Positions 46,599 to 55,752 of a stretch of DNA of 64,000 bases are shown here, piece by piece. Numbering within the stretch: position 1 is the first letter of the stretch; every line of letters begins with the position of its first letter. The DNA lies in NCBI GenBank assembly GCA_022361195.1, contig JAKSBJ010000097.1, positions 1 through 64,000 on the forward strand, written 5' to 3'. Position numbers and translations under genes: made by a program. The notes beneath the pieces were generated by a model, which did not search any database, was not told the DNA's origin, and saw nothing but the letters and a program-made list of their open reading frames with translations. The stretch comes from Flavobacteriales bacterium. Its GTDB lineage: Bacteria > Bacteroidota > Bacteroidia > Flavobacteriales_D > Crocinitomicaceae.

Positions 46599-48175
46599 TT
46601 AGTGGAGAAAATTACATCGGATCAAAACGATCGGCCAAAGGATCGGTTCAGTTCAAGACCTTTAATCCGATTTTAAACCTGGAAAATGAACACACTTTTA
46701 CTGAAGCCAATGAAGCTGAAATTCAAGAAGCTGTTGAATTAGCTCATCAGGCTTTTTTGGACTTTCAAGCCATTTCAGGAGCGAAAAAGGCAGAATTTCT
46801 AAATTGCATTGCCGATGAAATTCTGAATTTGGAAGAACTGATTCCGACCTATATGAACGAATCAGGATTACCTGAAGGACGCGCCATTGGTGAAAGAGGC
46901 AGAACGGTTTTTCAGCTTCGATCATTTGCTGAATTGGTAGCAGAAGGTTCGTGGGTTGAAGCCCGAATTGACACTGCCATACCAGATAGAACTCCACTTC
47001 CAAAAACAGATTTGAGAAAAATGAACATTCCAATTGGACCCATTGTGGTTTTTGGAGCCAGTAATTTTCCATTAGCCTATTCAACAGCAGGAGGGGATAC
47101 AGCCAGTGCTTTAGCTGCAGGATGTCCTGTAATTGTTAAAGCTCATCCAATGCATGCGGGAACCTCTGAACTGGTTGCTTCAGCTATTATTACAGCTGCT
47201 CAAAAAACCGGAATGCCAGAAGGTGTTTTTTCAAACCTAAACAGCAACGGAATTGAAGTTGGAGTTTCTTTGGTGAAGCACCCAAAAGTAAAAGGAGTCG
47301 GATTCACAGGAAGCATCCAAGGTGGACGAGCCTTATTTGATTTAGCAGCTCAGCGAGAAGAACCAATTCCGGTCTTTGCTGAAATGGGAAGTATTAATCC
47401 TGTTGTTTTATTCCCTGAATATCTGGAAAAGAATGCCGAATCTGCCGCAAAAACCTATGCTTCATCTATCACTTTAGGAATGGGACAATTTTGTACTAAT
47501 CCAGGGTTGATTTTAGGAGTTGAAAGTTCAGGGCTATCCACATTCATTTCAACATTAGGAGAAGAAATTCTTACCATTGAACCTATGTCTATGCTTCATC
47601 CCAATATTGAAGGTAATTACCAAAAGGGACTTTCAATGATGGAGCAAGAGCAAGTTCAAGTGATAAGCAAGTATGAAGCAGACGTACAAAGTAATTTTGC
47701 CCGCCAGATGGTTGCAACCGTTTCTGGAGCAGAATTTCTAAAAAACAATAACCTCCACAAAGAAGTTTTTGGACCTTATTCACTGGTTGTTCGTTGCCAG
47801 TCAATTGACGAACTCCACCAAATCATTCAAAATTTGGAAGGGCAACTTACCGGAACTCTTTTAGCTGAAGGAAACGAACTGTCTCAATATCAAAAAGTAG
47901 TTAACGCTTTGAGAGATCGTGTGGGTCGACTTATTTTTAATGGCGTTCCAACCGGAGTTGAAGTTTGTCCATCCATGTTACATGGTGGTCCATACCCTGC
48001 TTCGACAGATTCTCGTTTTACAGCAGTAGGTATCGATTCTATTCAACGTTGGGTACGTCCAGTTTCATATCAAAACTGGCCTGATCAACTTTTACCAGCC
48101 GAATTACAAAATTCCAATCCGCTAAACATTATCCGAAAAGTGGATAATGCGGATAGTCGTGATAAAATAGGATAA
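46595..48175 (+). CDS. 2,5-dioxovalerate (2-oxoglutarate semialdehyde) dehydrogenase
   Basis: The protein has 526 residues of the aldehyde dehydrogenase superfamily. The catalytic Cys300 is in GMGQFCTNPG and the general base Glu263 in FAEMGSINP; the cofactor site includes VVFGASNFPLAYSTAGGD and GFTGS. The GQFCTNPG and GASNFPLA forms are typical of the 2-oxoglutarate semialdehyde branch, usually NADP-linked. It would yield 2-oxoglutarate for the TCA cycle as the final step of the pathway. Confidence 0.9.
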   Translation: MISGENYIGSKRSAKGSVQFKTFNPILNLENEHTFTEANEAEIQEAVELAHQAFLDFQAISGAKKAEFLNCIADEILNLEELIPTYMNESGLPEGRAIGERGRTVFQLRSFAELVAEGSWVEARIDTAIPDRTPLPKTDLRKMNIPIGPIVVFGASNFPLAYSTAGGDTASALAAGCPVIVKAHPMHAGTSELVASAIITAAQKTGMPEGVFSNLNSNGIEVGVSLVKHPKVKGVGFTGSIQGGRALFDLAAQREEPIPVFAEMGSINPVVLFPEYLEKNAESAAKTYASSITLGMGQFCTNPGLILGVESSGLSTFISTLGEEILTIEPMSMLHPNIEGNYQKGLSMMEQEQVQVISKYEADVQSNFARQMVATVSGAEFLKNNNLHKEVFGPYSLVVRCQSIDELHQIIQNLEGQLTGTLLAEGNELSQYQKVVNALRDRVGRLIFNGVPTGVEVCPSMLHGGPYPASTDSRFTAVGIDSIQRWVRPVSYQNWPDQLLPAELQNSNPLNIIRKVDNADSRDKIG

Positions 48176-48176
48176 A

Positions 48177-49175
48177 ATGGTTCATTTTTTCGACTGCATA
48201 GATGCTCATACCTGCGGAAATCCGGTTCGTCTGGTGAAAAAAGGAGGACCAGAACTAAAGGGAGAAAATATGAGTGAAAGGCGTCAGCATTTTCTCAAAG
48301 AATTTGACTGGATTAGAAAAGGATTGATGTTTGAACCCCGTGGTCATGATATGATGTCAGGGAGTATCCTTTACCCTCCGTCCAATCCTCAAAATGATGT
48401 TGGGGTTTTATTCATTGAAACCAGTGGGTGTCTTCCCATGTGCGGGCATGGTACTATTGGAACGGTGACCATTGCAGTTGAAGAAGGACTTGTACAACCA
48501 AAAAAAACGGGTAGCTTACGTTTAGAAACTCCCGCTGGGCTAGTCAAAATTGATTACCAGCAAAAAGGTGATAAAGTGACTTCGGTAAAACTCACCAACA
48601 TTAAGTCCTATTTAGCAGCCGAAAAAATCACCGTAGATTGCCCCGATTTGGGAACACTTCAACTGGATGTTTCTTACGGAGGAAATTTTTATGCCATCGT
48701 TGATCCACAATTCAACTTTAAGGGAATTGAAGAACATACTGCTGATGATTTAATTCGCTGGAGTAGAATAATTCGTGAACGGATCAACAACGATTACACT
48801 TTTGTTCATCCTGAAGATTCAACCATCTCTGGTTTAAGTCATCTACTGTGGACGGGCGAAACTTTAGACCCTACATCAACAGCCCGTAATGCTGTTTTTT
48901 ATGGGGATAAAGCCATTGACCGTTCTCCATGTGGAACCGGAACTTCGGCGCGAATGGCACAATGGTACACTCAGGGAAAATTGAAAAAAGGAGATGAATT
49001 CATTCACGAGAGTATTATTGGATCCAAGTTCATTGGCCGAATTGAAGAAGAAACCACTTTAGGAAATTTTCCGGCCATTGTTCCAAGTATTGAAGGTTGG
49101 GCTAGAATTTATGGTCATTCTACTTTGAGTATTGATGAAGCCGACCCTTATGCTCACGGATTTCAGGTGATTTAA
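48177..49175 (+). CDS. 4-hydroxyproline 2-epimerase (proline racemase family)
   Basis: The protein has 332 residues. Two catalytic Cys residues are present, Cys89 (MCGHGTIG) and Cys252 (DRSPCGTGTSARMA). Enzymes with Cys at both places racemise or epimerise, while the related trans-3-hydroxyproline dehydratases have Thr at the second. Together with its neighbours this indicates conversion of trans-4-hydroxy-L-proline to cis-4-hydroxy-D-proline, the first step of the pathway. It starts 1 base after the dehydrogenase stop. Confidence 0.92.
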   Translation: MVHFFDCIDAHTCGNPVRLVKKGGPELKGENMSERRQHFLKEFDWIRKGLMFEPRGHDMMSGSILYPPSNPQNDVGVLFIETSGCLPMCGHGTIGTVTIAVEEGLVQPKKTGSLRLETPAGLVKIDYQQKGDKVTSVKLTNIKSYLAAEKITVDCPDLGTLQLDVSYGGNFYAIVDPQFNFKGIEEHTADDLIRWSRIIRERINNDYTFVHPEDSTISGLSHLLWTGETLDPTSTARNAVFYGDKAIDRSPCGTGTSARMAQWYTQGKLKKGDEFIHESIIGSKFIGRIEEETTLGNFPAIVPSIEGWARIYGHSTLSIDEADPYAHGFQVI

Positions 49176-49177
49176 AT

Positions 49178-50428
49178 ATGCAAAAAGATGTAGTTGTCAT
49201 AGGAGGAGGAATTATAGGCTTGTTTTCAGCCTACTATCTGAGATTGGATGGACATGATGTTACCCTTATTGATCGAGGAGATTTTAACAGTGGATGCTCT
49301 CACCAAAATGCAGGAATGATTGTTCCTTCTCATTTAGTACCACTTGCCTCACCAGGAATGATAACCCAAGGTATCAAGTGGATGTTTAATCCAAAGAGCC
49401 CTTTTTATATCAAAGCTGGTTTTAATAAAGACTTAATTAGGTGGGGCAACCAATTTCGAAAAGCCTCTACAGAAGCTCATGTTCAAAATTCCATTCCAGC
49501 TTTACATGATTTATCACTTTATAGTAAATCACTTTATCAGCAGTTAGCTACCCAAGAAGACCTTTTTCGGTATCGCGAAGACGGTTTGCTCATGCTATAC
49601 CAAAGTAACAAAAGTGGTAAAGAAGAAATTGAAGCAGCAGAAATAGCCATTAATGCGGGACTGAGGGTTTCCATTCTTTCACAAAGTCAGGTAGAAGAAT
49701 TAGAACCACAAGCTAAACCAAAAGTCATTGGAGGTGTTTTGTACCATTCAGATGCGCATTTAGATCCTCAAAAATTAATGCGCTTCCTCCGTGCTAAAGT
49801 AGAACAAATGGGAGTTGATCTTCAACCCCATACCGAAGTGAAGGATTTGGAACTGAGAGGCAATCAAATTGAAACCATCATCACCTCTAAAGGAGAAATA
49901 AAAGCAAGGGAAATAGTACTCGCCGGAGGAGCATGGAATACTGTTCTCGCCAAAAAACTAAATTTGGATTTATCCTTAATGCCAGGAAAAGGATATAGCT
50001 TTACCACTTCTACAATGGTAAACTCTCCTACCATTCCTTCCATATTATGTGAAGGGAAAGTTGCTGTTAGCCCATTGGGTAACAAAGTTCGGTTTGGAGG
50101 AACCATGGAAATCACCCGTCTTAATGATGATAAGATTAACCTAAAAAGGGTTGCTGGAATCGTAGAAACCATTCAGGAATTTTATCCCGATCTTAAAATT
50201 GAAATGCCAGAAGAAAAAGAAATTTGGTATGGCTTTAGACCTTGCTCTCCGGATGGACTTCCCTATTTAGGAAGAAGTAAAAAAGTCTCCAACTTAACCA
50301 TTGCAGGTGGTCATGCTATGATGGGATTGAGTTTAGCTCCTGCCAGCGGAAAAATCGTTAGCGACCTGATATCCAGCAAAAATCCAGTAGTAAATCTTCA
50401 AATGTTTGAGCCGGAGCGAGAGATTTAA
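49178..50428 (+). CDS. D-hydroxyproline dehydrogenase (DadA-like FAD oxidoreductase)
   Basis: The protein has 416 residues. The N-terminal FAD-binding motif is VIGGGIIGLFSAYYLRLDGHDVTLID (residues 6-31), and the C-terminal region GFRPCSPDGLPYLGRS...AGGHAMMGLSLAPASGK matches D-amino-acid dehydrogenases. In this setting it should oxidise cis-4-hydroxy-D-proline to 1-pyrroline-4-hydroxy-2-carboxylate, feeding the DapA-like enzyme. It is the last gene of the operon; no terminator was recognised after it. Electrons probably go to the quinone pool. Confidence 0.9.
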   Translation: MQKDVVVIGGGIIGLFSAYYLRLDGHDVTLIDRGDFNSGCSHQNAGMIVPSHLVPLASPGMITQGIKWMFNPKSPFYIKAGFNKDLIRWGNQFRKASTEAHVQNSIPALHDLSLYSKSLYQQLATQEDLFRYREDGLLMLYQSNKSGKEEIEAAEIAINAGLRVSILSQSQVEELEPQAKPKVIGGVLYHSDAHLDPQKLMRFLRAKVEQMGVDLQPHTEVKDLELRGNQIETIITSKGEIKAREIVLAGGAWNTVLAKKLNLDLSLMPGKGYSFTTSTMVNSPTIPSILCEGKVAVSPLGNKVRFGGTMEITRLNDDKINLKRVAGIVETIQEFYPDLKIEMPEEKEIWYGFRPCSPDGLPYLGRSKKVSNLTIAGGHAMMGLSLAPASGKIVSDLISSKNPVVNLQMFEPEREI

Positions 50429-50489
50429 GTCAGGATTTATTGGTCATTACAAAAATCCAATATATCTTTGTTCCAGTTCTATGGTATAA

Positions 50490-50612
50490 CTTATAAAGAA
50501 AGGTGGAGGGACCGGCCCAATGAAACCTTGGCAACCTATCTCTCCTGATAGCTATCGGGACTCCGAGACAAGGTGCCAATTCCTGATCCAATTTATTTGA
50601 GATCACTATAAG
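50490..50612 (+). ncRNA. SAM-I (S box) riboswitch
   Basis: The leader carries the full S-box pattern. P1 is CTTATA (50490-50495) pairing with TATAAG (50607-50612). The core AGGTGGAGGGACCGGCCCAA, then TGAAACC and GGCAACC, are followed by AAGGTGCCAATTCC. It binds S-adenosylmethionine and turns methionine genes off when SAM is abundant. It lies 47 bases ahead of the methionine synthase gene. No terminator hairpin follows, so control may be at translation initiation. The third stem is formed by a CCTGATAGCTATCGGG palindrome (see findings). Confidence 0.96.
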
Positions 50613-50659
50613 CGATTCATTCAAATTCACTTCCGGTCCTAACGCTGCATATTATTGAT

Positions 50660-51649
50660 ATGGCAGATATTAGAGAAATATTAAAAGATCGTATTCTGGT
50701 TCTTGACGGAGCTATGGGAACGATGATTCAACGATACGGGCTTGAAGAAGACGATTTTAGAAAAGGATGGTTTGAAGATCACCCTTCTCCCTTAAAAGGA
50801 AATAATGACCTTTTAGTTTTAACTCGCCCCGATGTAATTAAAGAAATTCACGCCGCTTATTTGGATGCGGGAGCCGATATTTTGGAAACCAACACCTTTA
50901 GTGGAACCACCATTGCGCAAGCTGATTATGATTTGGAAAAAGCAGCTTATGACATCAACTATCACGGTGCTAAAATTGCAAAAGAAGTTTGCGAAGAATA
51001 CACCAAAAATAATCCGGACAAACCAAGATTTGTAGCAGGTTCTATTGGTCCCACAAATGCCACATTATCCATTTCACCAGATGTAAATGATCCTGGGAAA
51101 AGGAACTATACCTTTGAACAAATGGTGGTTGCTTACAAGGAACAGGCAAAAGGCTTAATTGAAGGTGGATCGGATGTATTATTGGTAGAGACTGTTTTTG
51201 ATACACTCAATGCCAAAGCAGCACTTTTTGCCATTCAGGAAGCACAGGATGAGTTAGGAACCAACTTGCCAATTATGGTTTCTGGAACAATTACGGACGC
51301 CAGTGGTCGTACCTTATCAGGTCAAACAACTGAGGCATTCTTAATTTCCGTTCAACATGCTGATTTATTGAGTGTAGGATTAAATTGTGCTTTGGGAGCG
51401 ACAGCTCTCCGACCTTATTTGCAAACCTTAAAATCAAAAGCTCCATTCTTTGTTAGTGCACATCCTAATGCGGGATTACCAAATGAAATGGGAGAATATG
51501 ATCAAACTCCGGAAATGATGGCAGGTGAGATTAAAGACTTTTTAGATGAAGGTTTAGTTAACATCATTGGCGGATGCTGCGGTACTTCACCAGATCACAT
51601 TCAAGCCATTGCTGAATTGGCAGCGAAATACGAAAAAGTAGCACAATAA
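50660..51649 (+). CDS. metH: methionine synthase, homocysteine-binding (N-terminal) module as separate protein
   Basis: The protein has 329 residues and covers only the first module of cobalamin-dependent methionine synthase: [15 protein letters not shown] at the start, [15 protein letters not shown], and the zinc Cys ligands in VGLNCALGA and [10 protein letters not shown] near the end. It ends cleanly at the module boundary, and the rest of MetH is at 53041-55752. Split MetH occurs in other Bacteroidota. It is regulated by the SAM riboswitch directly upstream. Confidence 0.95.
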   Translation: MADIREILKDRILVLDGAMGTMIQRYGLEEDDFRKGWFEDHPSPLKGNNDLLVLTRPDVIKEIHAAYLDAGADILETNTFSGTTIAQADYDLEKAAYDINYHGAKIAKEVCEEYTKNNPDKPRFVAGSIGPTNATLSISPDVNDPGKRNYTFEQMVVAYKEQAKGLIEGGSDVLLVETVFDTLNAKAALFAIQEAQDELGTNLPIMVSGTITDASGRTLSGQTTEAFLISVQHADLLSVGLNCALGATALRPYLQTLKSKAPFFVSAHPNAGLPNEMGEYDQTPEMMAGEIKDFLDEGLVNIIGGCCGTSPDHIQAIAELAAKYEKVAQ

Positions 51650-52414
51650 ATGTCTTACCTCGGTAAAATATTAGGTGGAGGAATTGGTTGGGCACTGGGA
51701 GGTGCTTTAGGCAGTTTAATTGGAATTGCCATTGGTGAATACGTCGTTGATTCACCTAGCCGACAAGCTCGAAAAAAGGGTCGTCGGGGAGGCGGTCAAG
51801 CTAGCGGATTTCAACAAAACCATCATCACACGCAAGCGGGAGACTTTGGTGCAGCACTTTTGGCTCTTTCAGCAGCGGTTATAAAGGCTGATGGTAAAGT
51901 ATTGAAAGTAGAGATAAAATTTGTTCGACAATTTTTCACCAACAACTTTGGTACACAGCGATCCAACGATTATATCAAACTACTTAAGGAAATCCTCAAA
52001 CAAGATATTCAGCTGCGGCCAATTTGTATTCAAATCCGTTCTAACATGCAACATGCTTTGCGCTTAGAATTGGTTCGATACCTATTTGAACTATCCAATT
52101 CAGATGGAGAGGTGCATACAAAAGAAATTGAGGTAATTAAGAAAATCTCCTTTTACCTCGGCGTTTCGGAAAGAGACTTTATTTCCCTCAAAAACATGTA
52201 TTATGAAGATACTGATTCTTCTTACAAAATTTTGGGAATTAGTAAATCGGCTACAAATGATGAAATTAAGAAAGCCTACCGTAAAATGGCTTTAAAATAT
52301 CATCCCGACCGCTTGAGTGATTTAGGCCCCGAACTACAGGAAAATGCAAAAGAAAAGTTCCAAAAGGTTCAGGAAGCCTATGAAAAAATTAAAAAGGAAC
52401 GAAAGATAAAATAG
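51650..52414 (+). CDS. TerB/DnaJ domain protein (DjlA-like co-chaperone)
   Basis: The protein has 254 residues. A Gly-rich hydrophobic N-terminus ([25 protein letters not shown]) may insert in a membrane. A TerB-like helical domain follows ([23 protein letters not shown]...), then a C-terminal J domain ([31 protein letters not shown]) with an intact HPD motif. J domains stimulate DnaK; DjlA-like proteins do so at the membrane. It starts directly after the metH-N stop with no gap, so it is under the same riboswitch. The link to methionine is not obvious. Confidence 0.88.
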   Translation: MSYLGKILGGGIGWALGGALGSLIGIAIGEYVVDSPSRQARKKGRRGGGQASGFQQNHHHTQAGDFGAALLALSAAVIKADGKVLKVEIKFVRQFFTNNFGTQRSNDYIKLLKEILKQDIQLRPICIQIRSNMQHALRLELVRYLFELSNSDGEVHTKEIEVIKKISFYLGVSERDFISLKNMYYEDTDSSYKILGISKSATNDEIKKAYRKMALKYHPDRLSDLGPELQENAKEKFQKVQEAYEKIKKERKIK

Positions 52415-52512
52415 CTGGAGAAGGTCTCCAACGAACGAATGTTAAAAAGAAAAACAGAACTTCTAATTTACTAATCCGGGTGCATATAACTTCACCCCTT
52501 AAATAAAAACCA

Positions 52513-52947
52513 ATGGCTAAACTCTGGAAAGAAATCGATAAGACCATTTTGAAATCATTGCCTAATCCAACTGATCAGGCCTATGAAATGAAAGTTAAAA
52601 TTCCTGAATTCACTTTTTTGGGTGTACAGGAACAACCTGATTTTGCTACTGTTTTCTTAACTTTTTATCCAAAAGACAAGATCATTGAACTAAAATCATT
52701 GAAGTATTATGCTTTCCATCTTCGTGATATCGTTGTTTCATATGAACGATTAATCAACGTTTTTTACGATCACTTAATGGAAGCTTATGAGCCTGAGCGT
52801 TTACGTATCAATATGGTTTGTAATCCAAGAGGAGGAATCAGTTCAAAATTGACAATTGATTCTGATTGGGCTATCCGCGGAGGAGAAGAGAAGTTTAAAG
52901 ACTGGTCTCACTCTGTAGGAGAAGACGAATGGGCTGTAGTCATGTAA
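52513..52947 (+). CDS. QueF-like T-fold protein lacking the catalytic cysteine
   Basis: The protein has 144 residues with the signatures of preQ0 reductase QueF: QPDFATVFLTFYP (residues 41-53), ELKSLKYYAF (59-68) and NPRGGI (104-109). In true QueF a Cys seven residues before the Asp of QPDF forms the thioimide with preQ0. Here that stretch (EFTFLGVQEQPDF) has no Cys; the only Cys is residue 103. The His of the His-Glu pair is also replaced (SYER, with the Glu kept). It may bind a pterin- or purine-like ligand without reduction, or have another activity. A terminator follows. It should not be called queF on function. Confidence 0.85.
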   Translation: MAKLWKEIDKTILKSLPNPTDQAYEMKVKIPEFTFLGVQEQPDFATVFLTFYPKDKIIELKSLKYYAFHLRDIVVSYERLINVFYDHLMEAYEPERLRINMVCNPRGGISSKLTIDSDWAIRGGEEKFKDWSHSVGEDEWAVVM

Positions 52948-52959
52948 AAAATATCCAGT

Positions 52960-52992
52960 GGGCGGGTGAATGAATCTTCATCCGTCCTTTTT
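52960..52992 (+). terminator. Rho-independent terminator between the QueF-like gene and metH second half
   Basis: GGGCGGGTGAA and TTCATCCGTCC form an 11-pair stem (two G-T pairs) with loop TGAATC, followed by TTTTTCTCC. It starts 13 bases after the QueF-like stop and lies between the two halves of metH. Confidence 0.8.
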
Positions 52993-53040
52993 CTCCTAAA
53001 AAACTTACCCTAAAACATTTACTCAAAACACATCTAAGAA

Positions 53041-55752
53041 ATGAGCTTACACCCTGATTACACAGGAAGTTACGAATACAAATGGGCCAACTTGGCTCCT
53101 ATGAAACTTAGTGGATTAGAACCTTTAGTGGTTACTGCCGAGTCTAACTTCATCAACATTGGTGAGCGTACCAATGTAGCCGGATCTCGTAAGTTTCTTC
53201 GTTTGGTAAAAGAAGAAGAATTTGATGAGGCACTTTCAATTGCCAGAGATCAGGTTGAAGGTGGAGCACAAATCATTGACATTAATATGGACGATGGTTT
53301 GATTGACGGAAAAGAAGCTATGGTTCGTTTCCTCAATTTGATTGCTTCTGAGCCAGATATTGCTCGAGTTCCAATTATGATTGACTCCTCTAAATGGGAG
53401 ATCATAGAAGCTGGTTTACGTTGTGTTCAGGGAAAATGTGTGGTAAACTCCATTAGTTTAAAAGAGGGAGAGGAGAAGTTTATTGCTGAGGCAAAAAAGA
53501 TTAAACAATACGGTGCAGCAGTTGTCGTGATGGCTTTTGATGAAGTAGGACAAGCTGACACCTATGAGCGCAGGGTTGAAATTTGTAAAAGATCCTATGA
53601 TATCATGGTAAATGAGGTTAATTTCCCTCCTCAGGATATCATCTTTGACCCCAATGTTTTTCCCGTTGCTACTGGAATGGAAGAACATCGAAAAAACGCT
53701 TTGGATTTCTTTCAGGGAACACGTTGGATTCGGGAAAACCTTCCGGGAGCACATGTAAGTGGAGGAATCTCAAATGTTTCTTTCTCATTTAGAGGAAACA
53801 ATGTGGTTAGAGAGGCAATGCATTCTGCTTTTCTTTATCACGGAATTAAAGAAGGACTAGACATGGGGATTGTGAATCCAACCATGTTAGAAGTCTATGA
53901 CGATATTCCAAAAGATCTACTAGAGCATGTAGAAGATGTATTATTGGATCGACGCGATGATGCTACAGAGCGTCTTTTGGCTTTTGCCGAAACCGTTTCG
54001 GGTGAGGCGAAGGAACGAAAAGTGGATTTGGAGTGGCGAAAAGCTCCATTACAAGATCGACTTACTCACTCTTTGGTAAAAGGAATTACGGAATTTATTG
54101 ACGACGATGTAGAAGAAGCTCGATTATCCGTTGAACGACCTATTGAGGTTATTGAAGGACATCTCATGACCGGAATGAATGTGGTTGGAGATTTGTTTGG
54201 ATCGGGGAAAATGTTCTTACCGCAGGTCGTTAAATCTGCCAGGGTAATGAAAAAAGCTGTGGCTCATCTTTTACCATTTATTGAGGCTGAAAAAACTGAA
54301 GCTTCATCCAACGGAAAAGTTTTGTTAGCTACTGTAAAAGGAGACGTTCACGACATTGGTAAAAACATTGTTGGAGTAGTTTTAGGATGTAACAACTATG
54401 ACATTATTGACATGGGGGTTATGGTTCCGGCTGATAAAATTCTAGAAAAGGCAAAAGAAGAACAAGTAGATATTATTGGACTCAGTGGTTTAATTACCCC
54501 GTCATTGGATGAGATGGTTCACGTAGCTAAAGAGATGGAACGGGAACAAATGGATATTCCTTTGTTAATTGGGGGAGCAACCACTTCTAAAGTTCATACA
54601 GCGGTTAAAATTGACGAAAACTATAATCAAGGACAGGCCATTTATGTGTTAGATGCCTCACGTTCTGTAACAGTTGTTGGAAGTTTGTTAGGATCGGAAC
54701 GAGAAGAATTTGTTCAAACCGTTCAGGATGACTACATCAAGGTACGAGAGAATTACGGAAAGAAGAAAGCCTTTAAACAATTTTTGAGTGTTGAAGATGC
54801 ACGTGCTAACCGCTATCCAATTGAGTGGAAGTCAGAAGACATCTATCAACCTTCATTAGTTGGAACCAAGGCATTTTTAGATTATAGCTTAACCGAACTA
54901 AGAGAATATATTGATTGGACTCCTTTCTTCCATACCTGGGAATTGAGAGGTAAGTTCCCTCAAATTTTAGAGCATGAAGACATGGGGGAAGAAGCATCTA
55001 AACTTTACAAAGATGCCAATGCCATGTTGGATAAAATTATTGCTGAAAATTGGTTGGAGGCGAGAGGAGTAATTGGAATTTGGCCGGCAAACACGGTTGA
55101 TGACGATATTGAAATTTATACAGACGAAAGTCGATCTGAGGTTTTACATACTCAATTTGGAATTCGTCAACAATTAAAAAAGTCAGCAAAAGCTTCAAAT
55201 GTTTGTTTGTCAGACTTCGTAGCACCTAAAGAAAGTGGTCTAAATGACTATGTTGGTGGATTTGTTGTAACAGCCGGAATTGGTATTGAAGATAAAATCA
55301 AAGAGTTTGAAGCTGATCATGACGATTATCAGAGCATTTTATTGAAAGCCTTGGCTGATCGTTTGGCAGAAGCATTTGCAGAACGTATGCACGAAAGAGT
55401 TCGTCAGGAATTCTGGGCTTATGAAGATACAGCTTATTCATCGGATGATTTGATCAAAGAAAAATACCAGGGAATTAGACCTGCGCCAGGATATCCTGCT
55501 AATCCAGACCATACGGAAAAACCAGGCTTATTCAACCTCCTTGATGCAACTAAAATCACAGGAGTTTCCTTAACAGAATCCATGGCCATGTTGCCAACGG
55601 CATCTGTTAGTGGATGGTATTTTGCTCATCCAGATTCGCATTATTTTGGAGTAGGAAAAATTAAGGAAGATCAGGTTGAACGCTTAGCAACTGCCAAAGG
55701 CATTCCTCTAGAAAGAATGAAGCAGTGGTTAAGTCCTAACTTAGACGATTAG
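53041..55752 (+). CDS. metH: methionine synthase, folate/cobalamin/reactivation modules
   Basis: The protein has 903 residues. Module order: pterin-binding domain (residues about 30-290, [14 protein letters not shown] and [16 protein letters not shown]), cap and cobalamin-binding domains (350-580, with [17 protein letters not shown] holding the DxHxxG ligand His), and the C-terminal SAM-binding activation domain ([46 protein letters not shown]). With the separate first module it forms a full MetH, which moves a methyl group from methyl-THF to homocysteine through B12. The stop overlaps the convergent WG gene by 4 bases. Confidence 0.96.
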   Translation: MSLHPDYTGSYEYKWANLAPMKLSGLEPLVVTAESNFINIGERTNVAGSRKFLRLVKEEEFDEALSIARDQVEGGAQIIDINMDDGLIDGKEAMVRFLNLIASEPDIARVPIMIDSSKWEIIEAGLRCVQGKCVVNSISLKEGEEKFIAEAKKIKQYGAAVVVMAFDEVGQADTYERRVEICKRSYDIMVNEVNFPPQDIIFDPNVFPVATGMEEHRKNALDFFQGTRWIRENLPGAHVSGGISNVSFSFRGNNVVREAMHSAFLYHGIKEGLDMGIVNPTMLEVYDDIPKDLLEHVEDVLLDRRDDATERLLAFAETVSGEAKERKVDLEWRKAPLQDRLTHSLVKGITEFIDDDVEEARLSVERPIEVIEGHLMTGMNVVGDLFGSGKMFLPQVVKSARVMKKAVAHLLPFIEAEKTEASSNGKVLLATVKGDVHDIGKNIVGVVLGCNNYDIIDMGVMVPADKILEKAKEEQVDIIGLSGLITPSLDEMVHVAKEMEREQMDIPLLIGGATTSKVHTAVKIDENYNQGQAIYVLDASRSVTVVGSLLGSEREEFVQTVQDDYIKVRENYGKKKAFKQFLSVEDARANRYPIEWKSEDIYQPSLVGTKAFLDYSLTELREYIDWTPFFHTWELRGKFPQILEHEDMGEEASKLYKDANAMLDKIIAENWLEARGVIGIWPANTVDDDIEIYTDESRSEVLHTQFGIRQQLKKSAKASNVCLSDFVAPKESGLNDYVGGFVVTAGIGIEDKIKEFEADHDDYQSILLKALADRLAEAFAERMHERVRQEFWAYEDTAYSSDDLIKEKYQGIRPAPGYPANPDHTEKPGLFNLLDATKITGVSLTESMAMLPTASVSGWYFAHPDSHYFGVGKIKEDQVERLATAKGIPLERMKQWLSPNLDD

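Noticed and set aside
50430..50630. 66-residue ORF on the minus strand
   Set aside because: It is antisense to the SAM-I riboswitch, whose conserved sequence explains the lack of stops.
52416..52430. TGGAGA-AGG-TCTCCA hairpin after the DnaJ-like gene
   Set aside because: Short perfect hairpin without a following T-run, so not called as a terminator.
50660..55752. metH as one gene broken by frameshift
   Set aside because: Two intact genes lie between the halves and each half ends at a module boundary; split MetH is normal in some Bacteroidota.
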